Assembly: GCF_020687685.1 (NCBI RefSeq)
Contig: NZ_JAJEWM010000001.1
Coordinates: 1,922,001-1,986,000 of the forward strand
Reading direction: 5' to 3'
DNA from: Tessaracoccus sp. OS52
GTDB taxonomy: Bacteria; Actinomycetota; Actinomycetes; Propionibacteriales; Propionibacteriaceae
Length of the DNA stretch: 64,000 nt
Part shown: piece by piece, positions 1-8,490 of the stretch
How positions within the stretch are numbered: position 1 is the first letter of the stretch
Layout: the number at the start of each line of letters is the position of its first letter
Notes under the pieces: model-generated
Seen by the model: the letters and a program-made list of their open reading frames with translations, nothing else
Database searches by the model: none
What the model was told of the DNA's origin: nothing
Position numbers and translations under genes: made by a program

Positions 1-606
1 CCCGGCGGCGAGGTCTGGATGTGGTTCGTGCCCGCCATCCTCGTGATGATCTCGCTGTTCGGCTCCAGCGTGGTTGGTTCCAACCTCCTCTACGAGATGC
101 AGACCGGCGCGCACGAGCGGATGCTGGTGACGCCACTGTCTAGGTCCTCGCTCCTGATCGGCCGGGCCGCCAAGGAGATCGTCACGTTGGCCGCGCAGGC
201 GCTGTTGATCATCGTCGTGATGCTCCCCTTCGGGTTCCGGCCCAGCTTCCTCGGCGCCGCCGCGGGCCTGGTGCTGCTCGCCGTCCTCGGCGTCGGGATC
301 AGTTCCCTGAGCTACGCCCTCGCCATCGCCGTCCGCAAGCAGGACTGGATGTTCTGGGTGGTCCAGCAGACCGTGCTGTTCCCGATCATGATCCTGTCCG
401 GCATGCTGCTGCCGCTCGACGCCGGCCCCGGCTGGATGCGCACGGCTGCCGGGTTCAACCCGCTCAGCCACGTGGTCGAGGCCGAACGTGCGCTGTTCGC
501 CGGGGACCTGCTGGCGCCGGCGGTGGCGGGTGGCTTCGTGGCTGCGGGCCTCACCGCGGCGGTGGGACTGGTGGTGGGCATCCGTTCCATGCGGCACAGC
601 GACTGA
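1..606 (+). CDS. ABC-2 type transporter permease, C-terminal part (5' end outside window)
   Basis: Integral membrane subunit of an ABC-2 (drug or lipid exporter) system. The frame is open from base 1, so the visible 201 residues are the C-terminal portion and the ATG at 19 is probably internal. Several hydrophobic segments follow one another, and the segment reading MTGAHERMLVTPLSRSS-like (YEMQTGAHERMLVTPLS) is the cytoplasmic loop typical of DrrB/ABC-2 permeases, where the exporter 'type' loop lies between the second and third helices. The protein ends in a short basic tail (SMRHSD). The partner ATPase is expected upstream, outside the window. The gene converges on the YyaL-type gene 22 bp downstream. 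The substrate cannot be told. Confidence 0.85.
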   Translation, partial: PGGEVWMWFVPAILVMISLFGSSVVGSNLLYEMQTGAHERMLVTPLSRSSLLIGRAAKEIVTLAAQALLIIVVMLPFGFRPSFLGAAAGLVLLAVLGVGISSLSYALAIAVRKQDWMFWVVQQTVLFPIMILSGMLLPLDAGPGWMRTAAGFNPLSHVVEAERALFAGDLLAPAVAGGFVAAGLTAAVGLVVGIRSMRHSD

Positions 607-628
607 CGCCCGGTACGGCACGTGAGCC

Positions 629-2641
629 TCACGCGCGGCGCCAGAGGGGATCCTTCAACTCGGTGTAGTCGGTCACCGGGTCGAAGCAGACGGTCCCACG
701 GCACACGTAAACCGCCCTGCGATCCCTGCCCTCGAGGTGGCTGCCCCAACCCTCGGCGTCCGGCTGCGCGCGCAGGATGACGGACCCCGCCGGCGCCAGC
801 CGCCAGGCAGCGCGGGCGAGTTCGTCGAAGGGGTCGTCGGAGGTGATGACGACGGTGGCCGGCTTGAGCCCGCGGCGCGCCTCGTCGCGAACCATGAGGT
901 CCGCCAGGGCCGAGCCCGCGAACCTCGGCGACGACGCGACGGCCGGCCAGGTGGTGGCCGCCGCCTCGTCGGCCCTGGCCACCAGCTCCGGACGCTCGGC
1001 CAGGAGCCCCACGCGTCGCAGGGCTGCCACCAGTGCCATGGTCCCGCTGGGCGAGACGTGGTCGGTCAGCGATCGGGGACGGTCGTAGAGCCCGGAATCG
1101 ACGGCGTCGAAGAAGCCGCCGTCTGGGGCGTCGAACAGTTCGACGGCGCGCTCCAGCAGTGTCTCGGCGCGACGGAGCCACAGGGCGTCCCCGGTGATGC
1201 CCGCCAGGATCGCGAAGGCCTCGGCGACCCCACCGAAGTCGTCCGCGCCGCCGACCGCCAAGTCCGCCACCCCGGCCAGCGAACTGCGCCGCAGATCACC
1301 GTCGGCCAGGTGCACCTCGACCAGGTAGTTGGCCGCCTCAAGTGCGAGGTCGAGCCACCTGGGCTCGTTGAAGATCATGGCCGCCGTGGCCAGCGACGAG
1401 ATCGCCTGCCCGTTCCACCCGGCCACCACCAACCTGTCGGTCGCCGGACGGAACCTCGTGGCCCGCTCGGCGAGCAGGCGGGCACGCACGTCGTCGAGCT
1501 TCTCGGGGTCCGGGCGCCCGCGCAACTGCAGGACCGACAGGCCGTCGTCGAAGGTTCCGCCGGAGGTCACGTGGAAGGTCTCCCCCGCCCAGGCTCCGAG
1601 TTCCTCACCCAGGACCTCATCGAGGACCTGCTGATTCCACAGGTAGAACACGCCCTCGAAGGTCATACCGCGGATGTCGGTGGAGTCCGCGTCGAGGGCG
1701 GAGGCGAAGGCACCGCCCTCGGTCCTGAGCTCGTGGGCCAGCCAGCTGACGATGCCGTATGCGGTGCGCTCGAACAGGGTCCTGAGGGTGGTGTCGTGGT
1801 CAGCGGTGCGACGCCACGCCCGCACGTAGGTGCCCAGCAGCATGGCGTTGTCGTCGAGCATCTTCTCGAAGTGCGGCACCACCCAGCCGGCGTCGACGCT
1901 GTAGCGGTGGAAGCCCCCGCCTACCTGGTCATGGATCCCACCGCGCGCCATCGCCTCGAGGGTGCGTTGCGCCATGTCCAGGGAACGCGGGTCCCCCTTG
2001 ACCAGGAGGGCGTCCAGGGCCGTCGCCGTCGGGAACTTAGGGGCACGCCCGAAACCGCCGTGGATGATGTCGAACTGCGACTCGATGGCGTCGACGGCGG
2101 CGCGCAGGTCCGGCGCCGCCTCCAGCCCGGGCTGTTCGCCCGCGCCAGTGAGGTGCTCGGCGATCTGGCCGGCCGAGGTCACCACTTCGTCACGACGCTC
2201 CCGCCAGGCCTGGGCCATGGCCTCGAGCACCTGCCGGAACGAGGGCATCCCGTCCCTCGGCTGCGGCGGGAAGTAGGTGCCCGTGAAGAACGGCCTGCCG
2301 TCGGGCGTCAGGAACGCCGTCATGGGCCAGCCGCCGGAGCCGTTGTTGAGGGCCTGGGTGGCGGCCATGTATACCGCGTCGACGTCGGGGCGTTGCTGGC
2401 GGTCGACCTTGATGGGCACGAAGTGCTCGTTCAGGAAGCGCGCGGTCTCCGCGTCGTCGAAGGACTCCTCGCTCATCACGTGACACCAGTGGCACGACGC
2501 GTACCCGACCGACAGCATGATCGGGCGGTCGGTCTCCTCGGCGTGGGCCAGCGCGTCGGGTCCCCACTGCCACCAGTCGACGCTCTGGTGCGCGTGCTGG
2601 AGGAGGTAGTCACTGGCTGCGTCGGCGAGTCGATTCGGCAT
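629..2641 (-). CDS. YyaL-type thioredoxin-domain protein (DUF255 / spermatogenesis-associated protein 20 family)
   Basis: A 670-residue cytosolic protein of the widespread YyaL/SSP411 family. The N-terminal thioredoxin-like domain (about residues 1-165) carries a CHWC redox motif in the sequence SCHWCHVMSEESF; the rest is the alpha/alpha-barrel region resembling N-acylglucosamine epimerase or cellulase folds. Full length for the family. The physiological substrate of this family is not established, so no reaction is assigned. A TAGCCT hexamer lies 7 bases before the ATG, which suggests a leaderless transcript. It is convergent with the ABC-2 permease and divergent from the rhomboid gene, with 42 bp between the two starts. 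Confidence 0.9.
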   Translation of the reverse strand: MPNRLADAASDYLLQHAHQSVDWWQWGPDALAHAEETDRPIMLSVGYASCHWCHVMSEESFDDAETARFLNEHFVPIKVDRQQRPDVDAVYMAATQALNNGSGGWPMTAFLTPDGRPFFTGTYFPPQPRDGMPSFRQVLEAMAQAWRERRDEVVTSAGQIAEHLTGAGEQPGLEAAPDLRAAVDAIESQFDIIHGGFGRAPKFPTATALDALLVKGDPRSLDMAQRTLEAMARGGIHDQVGGGFHRYSVDAGWVVPHFEKMLDDNAMLLGTYVRAWRRTADHDTTLRTLFERTAYGIVSWLAHELRTEGGAFASALDADSTDIRGMTFEGVFYLWNQQVLDEVLGEELGAWAGETFHVTSGGTFDDGLSVLQLRGRPDPEKLDDVRARLLAERATRFRPATDRLVVAGWNGQAISSLATAAMIFNEPRWLDLALEAANYLVEVHLADGDLRRSSLAGVADLAVGGADDFGGVAEAFAILAGITGDALWLRRAETLLERAVELFDAPDGGFFDAVDSGLYDRPRSLTDHVSPSGTMALVAALRRVGLLAERPELVARADEAAATTWPAVASSPRFAGSALADLMVRDEARRGLKPATVVITSDDPFDELARAAWRLAPAGSVILRAQPDAEGWGSHLEGRDRRAVYVCRGTVCFDPVTDYTELKDPLWRRA

Positions 2642-2648
2642 GGGTTGA

Positions 2649-2654
2649 AGGCTA
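2649..2654 (-). promoter_or_regulatory. -10 hexamer TAGCCT, leaderless promoter
   Basis: TAGCCT read on the minus strand, 7 bases before the ATG of the YyaL-type gene. This fits the actinobacterial -10 consensus TANNNT, with transcription starting at or near the A of the start codon. Confidence 0.55.
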
Positions 2655-2683
2655 GCGCTCGGCGCCGGTGGGAAAATGGCGGC

Positions 2684-3243
2684 ATGACGCTACCTGCCGC
2701 CGCGGACCGCAAACCCCACCCCATCCTCAGGGCGCTGCTCGTCGTCGGCGCGCTGCTGGCGCTCATGTGGGCCCTGGAGTTCTTCGACCAGGCGACGGGC
2801 AACAGCCTGGACCCGCTCGGCATCCAGCCGCGGCAGGTGGACTCGCTGGACAACATCCTCGTCGCCCCCTGGCTGCACTACGGCTGGCTCCACCTCAGCA
2901 GCAACAGCGGCCCGTTCCTCGTGCTCGGCGTGCTCACCTATCTGGCAGGCGTGGTCCGCTGGCTGGTCACCACCGTCGTCTCGATCATCGCCTCCGGCCT
3001 CCTGGTCTGGCTCATCGCACCCGCGTACTCCATCACGGCCGGCGCCTCGGGACTGATCTTCGGCTGGCTGGCCTACCTCCTGATCCGGGGGCTGTTCACG
3101 CGGCGCGCGGGGCAGATCGTCGTCGCCATCGCCCTGCTGCTGGTCTATGGCGGCATCCTGGTGGGCCTGCTCCCGACGGCGGTGCGATCGGCGGGGCGGT
3201 GTCCGCCTGGTGGCAGCACGGCCGCGGCCGGGATGTCAGATGA
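2684..3243 (+). pseudogene. rhomboid-family intramembrane serine protease, broken near the C-terminus
   Basis: The frame opened at ATG 2684 encodes a small rhomboid protease with about five hydrophobic segments and the catalytic serine motif GASG (Ser122), in the sequence AGASGLIFGW. The reading continues normally to about 3175 (VGLLPTA). The expected downstream piece, containing the catalytic histidine helix (usually like SWQGHLFGAxGG), then appears only from its end onward, and in another frame: codons from 3181 read GGAIGGAVSAWWQHGRGRDVR and stop at 3243, overlapping the mca stop by 8 bp. About 30-40 bases, a number equal to 1 modulo 3, seem to be missing, taking the catalytic His with them. 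Read through in its own frame, the product would run on to 3487 antisense to mca, which is implausible. It is either a genuine inactivated gene or a sequencing or assembly deletion. A weak GAAAAT hexamer lies 6 bases before the ATG. Confidence 0.75.
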
Positions 3244-4138
3244 CGAACTCAGGCTCCAGGGGCACCTGCCGCAGGCCCTTGAACAGGTCGTCCTCGGGGA
3301 TCATCGTCGGGACCTTCGAGACCACCAGCTGGTAGTCCTCGGTGGGCCAGCCGGCCTGCTGGATCTCCAGCGGCACGGCGAACCAGGGGCCGTCGGGGTC
3401 GATCTGGGTGGCGTGGGCCCGCAGCGCCGCGTTGCGCACCTCGAAGTAGTCACCACAATGCACGAACGTGGTCAGCCGCCCGTCTGAGAAGGGGTCGTCG
3501 TCACGGGTGGGCGCGGGCTGGCGCGACTCCAGTCCGTGTTCGTGCATCAACGCCTCCAGCGCCGCGTAGCGCCGACGGTGGAAACCCATGTGGTAGTACA
3601 GCTTCGCGGCCTGCCAGCCGGGGCCGTGTTCGGGCCACAGCGACGGGTCCGCCGCCGCAATGAACGCCTCGACGGTGATCCGGTGGCACTGGATGTGGTC
3701 GGGGTGGGGGTACCCGCCGCGTTCGTCGTAGGTGGTCACCACATGCGGCCGGAAGTCCCTCATCACCTTGACCAGCCGGCCGGCGGCGACCGCCACGTCC
3801 TCCAGGGCGAAGCAACCCTCGGGCAGGGGCGGCGGCGGATCACCCTCGGGGAAGCCCGAATCCACGAACCCGAGCCAGACCTGCCGCACGCCGAGGATCT
3901 CGCGGGCCCGGGCCATCTCCTCGCGCCGGATCTCCGCGATGTTGCGCAGGATGTCGGGGTCGTGCGCCAGTTTGGGGTTGAGCACGTCGCCACGTTCCCC
4001 ACCGGTGCAGGTGACAACCAGAACCTCCACGCCCTCGGCCACATACTTGGCGGTGGTGGCGGCCCCCTTGCTGGACTCGTCGTCGGGGTGCGCGTGGACG
4101 TGCAGCAACCGAAGCGGGGCAGGTCCCATCGAGTTCAT
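3236..4138 (-). CDS. mca: mycothiol S-conjugate amidase
   Basis: Zinc amidase that cleaves mycothiol conjugates to a mercapturic acid plus GlcN-Ins, part of mycothiol-dependent detoxification in the cytoplasm. The 300-residue product has the LmbE-like fold with the zinc motif HAHPDDESSKGAA at the N-terminus, the block VVTCTGGERGDVLNPKL, a downstream YPHPDH motif, and the C-terminal block HATQIDPDGPWF. The SSKGAA continuation and the long C-terminus point to Mca and not to the deacetylase MshB. The start is taken at ATG 4138 because a CAAGAT hexamer lies 7 bases upstream; ATG 4147 or 4129 are alternatives. It is divergent from the DUF4307 gene, and greA follows, a neighbourhood common in Actinobacteria. 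Confidence 0.92.
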   Translation of the reverse strand: MNSMGPAPLRLLHVHAHPDDESSKGAATTAKYVAEGVEVLVVTCTGGERGDVLNPKLAHDPDILRNIAEIRREEMARAREILGVRQVWLGFVDSGFPEGDPPPPLPEGCFALEDVAVAAGRLVKVMRDFRPHVVTTYDERGGYPHPDHIQCHRITVEAFIAAADPSLWPEHGPGWQAAKLYYHMGFHRRRYAALEALMHEHGLESRQPAPTRDDDPFSDGRLTTFVHCGDYFEVRNAALRAHATQIDPDGPWFAVPLEIQQAGWPTEDYQLVVSKVPTMIPEDDLFKGLRQVPLEPEFVI

Positions 4139-4199
4139 GGGGACCATCTTGGACCGCCCGGCGGTCGCTTCGCCACCTGCACCCGGGCACAATGGGAGC

Positions 4200-4616
4200 G
4201 TGACCAAGCCTGAGCTGACCGACGCCGACCGCGCCCGGATCGCCGCCCGTTATCCGAAGCGCAACGCCGTGGACCTGGTCGTGGGTATCGCGGCCGCGGT
4301 GGCCCTCCTCATGGGCGTGGGTCTGGTCGCGGTGTCGGGCTTCATCCGCTCCAACCCACCGGTGGCCGGCATGATCCGCGCCTTCGACACGATCAGCCCC
4401 GAGGTCACCTCCGTCGAGATCGTGGTGCAGCGCCGTGACCCCTCACAGGCAGCGAGCTGCTTCCTCTTCGCCCAGGCCGAGACCTATGAGCGGGTCGGGG
4501 AGATGGACGTCGAGGTCCCGCCGGGCACGAAGGAGCTGACCGAGGTGTTCGTCGACATCCGGACCATCCGCGAGGCTGCCTCCGTCAGCCTGGAGAACTG
4601 CCACCTCGTGGATTGA
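4200..4616 (+). CDS. DUF4307 family single-pass membrane protein
   Basis: A 138-residue protein with a charged N-terminus (about residues 1-22), one transmembrane helix (about residues 24-47, LVVGIAAAVALLMGVGLVAV) and an external C-terminal domain of about 90 residues with two cysteines. This architecture and the position between mca and greA match the actinobacterial DUF4307 family, whose function is unknown. The GTG at 4200 is the start; a CACAAT hexamer six bases before it could be a leaderless -10. The GGGAG just before the start is too close to act as a normal ribosome-binding site. Confidence 0.8.
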   Translation: MTKPELTDADRARIAARYPKRNAVDLVVGIAAAVALLMGVGLVAVSGFIRSNPPVAGMIRAFDTISPEVTSVEIVVQRRDPSQAASCFLFAQAETYERVGEMDVEVPPGTKELTEVFVDIRTIREAASVSLENCHLVD

Positions 4617-4638
4617 CCGGGCTGGTGATTGTTTGGGA

Positions 4639-4644
4639 TAAGCT
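4639..4644 (+). promoter_or_regulatory. -10 hexamer TAAGCT, leaderless promoter of greA
   Basis: TAAGCT followed by exactly 6 bases and then the greA ATG. There is no ribosome-binding site between them, so the mRNA probably starts at the start codon. Confidence 0.6.
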
Positions 4645-4650
4645 GGCTCG

Positions 4651-5151
4651 ATGTCCGACAACACCGCCGAAACCGTATGGCTCACCCAAGAGGCCTACGA
4701 GGCACTCGAAGCCGAACTGAACGAACTGAAGACTGTGGGCCGCACTGACGTGACGGCCCGCATCGCTGCGGCTCGCGAAGAGGGCGACCTCAGTGAGAAC
4801 GGCGGCTACCACGCGGCCCGCGAGGAGCAGGGGCAGATGGAGGGCCGGATCCGCCAGTTGGAGGCACTCCTCCGGCAGGCGCACGTGGGGGAACCCAAGG
4901 GAGATCCCGACGAGGCCGGCCCGGGCAAGATCGTGACGGTGGCCTTCGACGGCGACGAGGACGACACCGACACGTTCCTGATCGGCTCCCGCGAGGTGCT
5001 TGGCACCGACTCCTCCGTCGAGAACGCCGTCTCCCCCCAGTCACCCCTCGGCGCCGCGGTCACCGGGCGCAAGGTCGGTGAATCGGTTTCCTATGAGACC
5101 CCCACGGGCAAGACGATGAGCGTGACCATTCTCAAGGTCGAGGTCCACTGA
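4651..5151 (+). CDS. greA: transcription elongation factor GreA
   Basis: Cytoplasmic factor that enters the RNA polymerase secondary channel and stimulates cleavage of backtracked transcripts. The 166 residues match the usual GreA length. The N-terminal coiled coil (about residues 10-80) includes the tip sequence AREEGDLSENGGYHAAREEQ, which holds the acidic pair D and E that position the catalytic magnesium; the FKBP-like C-terminal domain ends in a TPTGKTMSVTILKVE strand. It stands alone behind the DUF4307 gene, with its own probable leaderless promoter. Confidence 0.97.
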   Translation: MSDNTAETVWLTQEAYEALEAELNELKTVGRTDVTARIAAAREEGDLSENGGYHAAREEQGQMEGRIRQLEALLRQAHVGEPKGDPDEAGPGKIVTVAFDGDEDDTDTFLIGSREVLGTDSSVENAVSPQSPLGAAVTGRKVGESVSYETPTGKTMSVTILKVEVH

Positions 5152-5161
5152 CGCCGGGTCG

Positions 5162-6475
5162 TCATCGCGGCTCGGCCGGCGGCTGCAGCACGGACCCGCT
5201 CCGGGACGCCTCCGCGTAGTCCCGCAGCGCGGTCAGGTCACCGGCCGCCAGGACACCTTCGGCCTCCGTGAGCATGGTCTGCACGTGGCGGTCTGCCCTT
5301 GCTGCATGCTCCGGGTCCACCGCGGTGGCGCGAATTCTCGCGGCCAGATCCACCAGTGCCCGCAGCACGATGGCCGAGCCGAGTGCGTAGGGCCGGATGT
5401 GGTCGAAGGGCATGTCGAGGATCTGGGCCGCCCGCACCGGCCTCAGGTACAGGCGCGGGGCGCCGTCGTCATCGAGGAGAACCGATCCCGTCTCGGGGCG
5501 CCCGACAGCGCCGATGATTCCCGACGCCACCTCCTCCACCGAGTTGATCGCCGTGTACGGATCGTTGATTCCCGGCGAAAGCGCCCGCACCGCCAGTTCC
5601 ACAACCTGCTGTTCAGCGAACCGGACGTCCTGCTCCGTGGTGCGCGACGCACCGACGTGGACGTGGTCACGGACGCTCGGCTGCATCGCCTCCACCGCGT
5701 CCCGTGGCCACACGAGGGCCAGCGGCTCATCGGCCATGACCTGGTCTCCCACCCGCTTCAGAAGCCGCACCGCGGACCCGGCCCGGGCGGCGTCGTCTGC
5801 GAGGTCCCGCGCATCCACCTCAGTGAGATACCCGGAGCGACCGAGCGTCACCACCCCACCGGGCTCGACGGGTGGCGGTAGGTCGGCCACCCGCGCGTCC
5901 TCGATGTCGAGCCAGTTGCTGTCAACCGCGCGCACGAAGTCCCTGCGGGCGTCCTCGACCAGACTGTCCACCTGGACGGAGGAGGCGATGTGGTGGATGA
6001 ACCACACGAAGAGGAACACGTCCACCACCCCCAGCACGATGGCCCCGTTGACCGCCAGGGGCGGGACGAATGCCGCACCGTCATCACCCTCGGAGCGGAT
6101 GGTTCGCAACACCATCAGGGTGTAGACGAAGGTGGCGACGAGCACGCCCAGCACCAGTTGGTTGTTGCGGTCGCGCATGAAGTTCCGTACCAGCCGGGGC
6201 CCGTAGGTGGTGGACGCGGTGCTGATCACCGAGATCGTGATCGAGAACGCCGTGCCTGCCACTCCCAGGAACGATGCAACCGCCGTGAGGAGGGCCCGTG
6301 CTCCCTCCACGCCCGTGTCGAAGAGGAAACCCTCCAGAACGGCCGGTAGTGGCAGCTTCGCCCTGTCCGCGCCCACGAGGACCTGGGAGACGATGATCGC
6401 CCCAGCGATGAACAGGGCAGGAATGAACCAGAACCGTTCCGGAATGCTCTGCAGCCAACTGCGGAATCTGCCCAT
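5162..6475 (-). CDS. DUF2254 family integral membrane protein
   Basis: A 437-residue membrane protein. There are about four transmembrane helices in the first 160 residues (for example FWFIPALFIAGAIIVSQVLV and LVLGVLVATFVYTLMVL), followed by a soluble C-terminal region of about 260 residues with the conserved block VVELAVRALSPGINDPYTA. This is the DUF2254 family, of unknown function. TAGCCT lies 6 bases before the ATG, suggesting leaderless expression. The gene converges on greA with a 10 bp gap. Confidence 0.9.
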   Translation of the reverse strand: MGRFRSWLQSIPERFWFIPALFIAGAIIVSQVLVGADRAKLPLPAVLEGFLFDTGVEGARALLTAVASFLGVAGTAFSITISVISTASTTYGPRLVRNFMRDRNNQLVLGVLVATFVYTLMVLRTIRSEGDDGAAFVPPLAVNGAIVLGVVDVFLFVWFIHHIASSVQVDSLVEDARRDFVRAVDSNWLDIEDARVADLPPPVEPGGVVTLGRSGYLTEVDARDLADDAARAGSAVRLLKRVGDQVMADEPLALVWPRDAVEAMQPSVRDHVHVGASRTTEQDVRFAEQQVVELAVRALSPGINDPYTAINSVEEVASGIIGAVGRPETGSVLLDDDGAPRLYLRPVRAAQILDMPFDHIRPYALGSAIVLRALVDLAARIRATAVDPEHAARADRHVQTMLTEAEGVLAAGDLTALRDYAEASRSGSVLQPPAEPR

Positions 6476-6481
6476 GCCAGC

Positions 6482-6487
6482 AGGCTA
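6482..6487 (-). promoter_or_regulatory. -10 hexamer TAGCCT, leaderless promoter
   Basis: TAGCCT on the minus strand, 6 bases before the ATG of the DUF2254 gene at 6475. It also lies just beyond the 3' end of the DUF2089 gene. Confidence 0.55.
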
Positions 6488-6494
6488 GTCCGGT

Positions 6495-6893
6495 TCAGAG
6501 GTTGGCGATGAGTTGCGCGCCGACCTCCGCGCTGATCTCGCCCGACTGCACCCGGGCAAGGATCTGTTCCTGCGGTGTCTCGCCATCCGGGGCCTCGCCC
6601 GGCTCGTCCGACGTGGCCGGAGCGAACCCCAGCTTGGCTATCACCGCGTCGAGCCGCGCCCGCGCCGTCGGGTAGGAGACGCCAAGGTGCTTCTCGACCT
6701 CCCGCAGGTTGCCCCGGGAGGACAGGAACACGCGCAGGATCTCGTGGTCGGAGTCCTCCAGAGCGCAGTAGGCGCAGCTGGCGAACTCGCCCGCCAGTTC
6801 GGTACCGCACTTGAGGCAGCCCTTGCGGGTGATGATGAGCTCGTCGCCGCACACCGGGCAATCTGCCGGGGCGTGGTAGAGATGATGCGCCAT
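6495..6893 (-). CDS. DUF2089 family zinc-ribbon DNA-binding-like protein
   Basis: A 132-residue protein with an N-terminal zinc ribbon (CPVCGDEL ... CLKCGTE, about residues 13-32), a second cysteine pair (CAYC), and a helix-turn-helix-like region, FLSSRGNLREVEKHLGVSYP, followed by TARARLDAVIAKLG. These features match DUF2089, which is thought to be regulatory. It lies 1 bp downstream of the adhesin-like gene and is almost certainly co-transcribed with it. Such pairs (DUF2089 next to a YvlB/DUF4097-like protein) also occur in Firmicutes, where they sit in envelope-stress operons; applying that role here is inference. Confidence 0.85.
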   Translation of the reverse strand: MAHHLYHAPADCPVCGDELIITRKGCLKCGTELAGEFASCAYCALEDSDHEILRVFLSSRGNLREVEKHLGVSYPTARARLDAVIAKLGFAPATSDEPGEAPDGETPQEQILARVQSGEISAEVGAQLIANL

Positions 6894-6894
6894 T

Positions 6895-7692
6895 TCAGGC
6901 CTCCTCTGCCGTCTTGATGGTGGCCAGGCCCATGACGACGCTCAGGTCGAGACGGGCCGAGCCGTTGCCGATGATGATCTCGTCGACGTTGTCGCTGTCA
7001 CCGGGCCAGTTGATGCGCCCGAGCTTGGCCTCGCCCCGCACCGTGACGTTCGCGCCCTGGGTGAGGTGGATGGTGAGGCTGCCGGACTCCACCCGGAGCT
7101 TGGAGCGCCCCGTGCTGATTGGCCCCTCGATGGTGACCGCCCCGGCCTGGGACAGCAGGTCCCCCACCTCCGTGACGCCCTCCAGGCTGCAGCCGCCGCC
7201 GGTCACCCGGATCCGGCCCAACTTCGGCACTCCCGACGTCCGCAGGCCTCCGGTGGTGAGTTCGGCGTCGACGACGAGCCGCGGGTTCACCTTGACCAGG
7301 AGTTCCTTGCCCAGCCCGATGTCGCGCAGGTCGTCCAGGTTGCGCGGCGGCCGGATCAGCGAGAAGCCGTTGAAGCTCGGCCCGAAGTCTCCCGTGCTGC
7401 TGATCTCCATGACGGTGCCGTTGCGGCGCAGCACGTGCTGCCCCTCGACGGTGAGCGTCGCCACCGACGGGTCCGCCTCCACGCGGACGCGACGCCCCAC
7501 GGCGGTGATGGAGACCCGTTCCAGTCCTCCCGCTCGCGGCTTCGACCTCGGCTCGCTCTCCTGAGCCGGAGGTACGTCCTCGGCCCCACTGGACTTCTGC
7601 TTCAGTTCCTCGATCCGGCGATTGGCTTCGGCGGCGTCAATACGCCCCGCTGCCAGATCGTCCAGGATGGGCCCCAGATCCAAGTTGTTCAT
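6895..7692 (-). CDS. DUF4097/adhesin-like beta-helical protein with N-terminal SHOCT-like helix
   Basis: A 265-residue cytoplasmic-type protein without a signal peptide. The first 35 residues ([20 protein letters not shown]) form a short SHOCT-like helical module; after a charged linker come repeated beta segments ([26 protein letters not shown]) typical of DUF4097/DUF2807 single-stranded beta-helix proteins. The start is ATG 7692, because a TACCAT hexamer lies 7 bases upstream and the upstream extension is not protein-like. First gene of an operon with the DUF2089 gene. Function unknown; it could be a partner of the regulator downstream. Confidence 0.75.
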   Translation of the reverse strand: MNNLDLGPILDDLAAGRIDAAEANRRIEELKQKSSGAEDVPPAQESEPRSKPRAGGLERVSITAVGRRVRVEADPSVATLTVEGQHVLRRNGTVMEISSTGDFGPSFNGFSLIRPPRNLDDLRDIGLGKELLVKVNPRLVVDAELTTGGLRTSGVPKLGRIRVTGGGCSLEGVTEVGDLLSQAGAVTIEGPISTGRSKLRVESGSLTIHLTQGANVTVRGEAKLGRINWPGDSDNVDEIIIGNGSARLDLSVVMGLATIKTAEEA

Positions 7693-7699
7693 GACCACA

Positions 7700-7705
7700 A
7701 TGGTA
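7700..7705 (-). promoter_or_regulatory. -10 hexamer TACCAT, leaderless promoter
   Basis: TACCAT on the minus strand, 7 bases before ATG 7692; it decides the start chosen for the adhesin-like gene. Confidence 0.5.
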
Positions 7706-7789
7706 AGCTCTGCTTCCCATTCCGTGAAGGCCACTTCAATGATTCGAAACCCTGAATGGACCCTGAGTTCGTTGTGGCACAGTTCTGCC

Positions 7790-8464
7790 ATGGCGAAACC
7801 CTTGCCCGAACTGATCGCCCCGGACTGGGCGGAGGCCCTCGAACCCGTTGCGGACGACGTCGCGGCGATGGGCAGCTTCCTGCGCGCTGAGGTCTCCGCC
7901 GGCAGGGGCTACCTGCCAAGTGGCGGCAACGTGCTGCGGGCATTCACCCGACCGCTGGCCGACGTGCGGGTCCTCGTGCTCGGGCAGGACCCCTACCCCA
8001 CTCCCGGGCACGCCGTGGGACTGAGCTTCTCCGTTGCCCGGGACGTCTCGCCGATCCCGCGCAGTCTGGTGAACATCTACGCAGAACTGGAGGCGGATCT
8101 GGGAGTCGCACCGGCCACCCATGGGGACCTGACCAGTTGGTTCGACCAGGGCGTCCTGCTTCTGAACCGAGTCCTGACCGTGCGCCCTGGCGCTGCGGGC
8201 TCGCACCGGGGCAAGGGGTGGGAGGCGGTCACAGCGGAAGCGGTCCGGGCGTTGGCCCGGCGGCCTGGCCCGCTGGTGGCGATCCTGTGGGGGCGCGACG
8301 CACAGGGCATCGCGCCCCTCCTGGGCGAGGTTCCGGTCATCAGCAGCGCCCACCCCTCGCCGCTGTCTGCCCGTACGGGCTTCTTCGGCTCGCGGCCCTT
8401 CAGCCGCGCCAATGCCGAACTCCTCCGGCAGGGCGGCGGCCCCATCGACTGGCGGGTCCGCTGA
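7790..8464 (+). CDS. ung: uracil-DNA glycosylase, family 1
   Basis: Removes uracil from DNA in base-excision repair. The 224-residue product has the family 1 water-activating motif [17 protein letters not shown] (catalytic Asp in QDPY) and the minor-groove loop [18 protein letters not shown]. Length is normal. The start at ATG 7790 gives [17 protein letters not shown], a typical N-terminus; a CACAGT hexamer lies 6 bases upstream and there is no ribosome-binding site, so it may be leaderless. It is divergent from the adhesin-like gene and followed by msrA. Confidence 0.97.
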   Translation: MAKPLPELIAPDWAEALEPVADDVAAMGSFLRAEVSAGRGYLPSGGNVLRAFTRPLADVRVLVLGQDPYPTPGHAVGLSFSVARDVSPIPRSLVNIYAELEADLGVAPATHGDLTSWFDQGVLLLNRVLTVRPGAAGSHRGKGWEAVTAEAVRALARRPGPLVAILWGRDAQGIAPLLGEVPVISSAHPSPLSARTGFFGSRPFSRANAELLRQGGGPIDWRVR

Positions 8465-8478
8465 CTTCGGCGCCAACG

Positions 8479-8484
8479 TAGGCT
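8479..8484 (+). promoter_or_regulatory. -10 hexamer TAGGCT, leaderless promoter of msrA
   Basis: TAGGCT, then 6 bases, then the msrA ATG at 8491. No ribosome-binding site intervenes. Confidence 0.6.
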
Positions 8485-8490
8485 TGGCCC

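Noticed and set aside
607-634. CGTGAG/CTCACG palindrome between the ABC-2 permease and the YyaL-type gene as a terminator
   Set aside because: The arms leave almost no loop and the stem is too short to be convincing.
737-3487. A very long plus-strand open frame opposite the YyaL-type gene, running through the rhomboid and into mca
   Set aside because: The part before 2684 and after about 3180 has the arginine-, glycine- and valine-heavy composition of antisense frames in GC-rich DNA. Only 2684-3175 is real rhomboid coding sequence.
3236-4138. Assignment as MshB deacetylase
   Set aside because: The SSKGAA continuation after HPDDE and the C-terminal blocks match Mca; MshB usually has DDExxxxGG.
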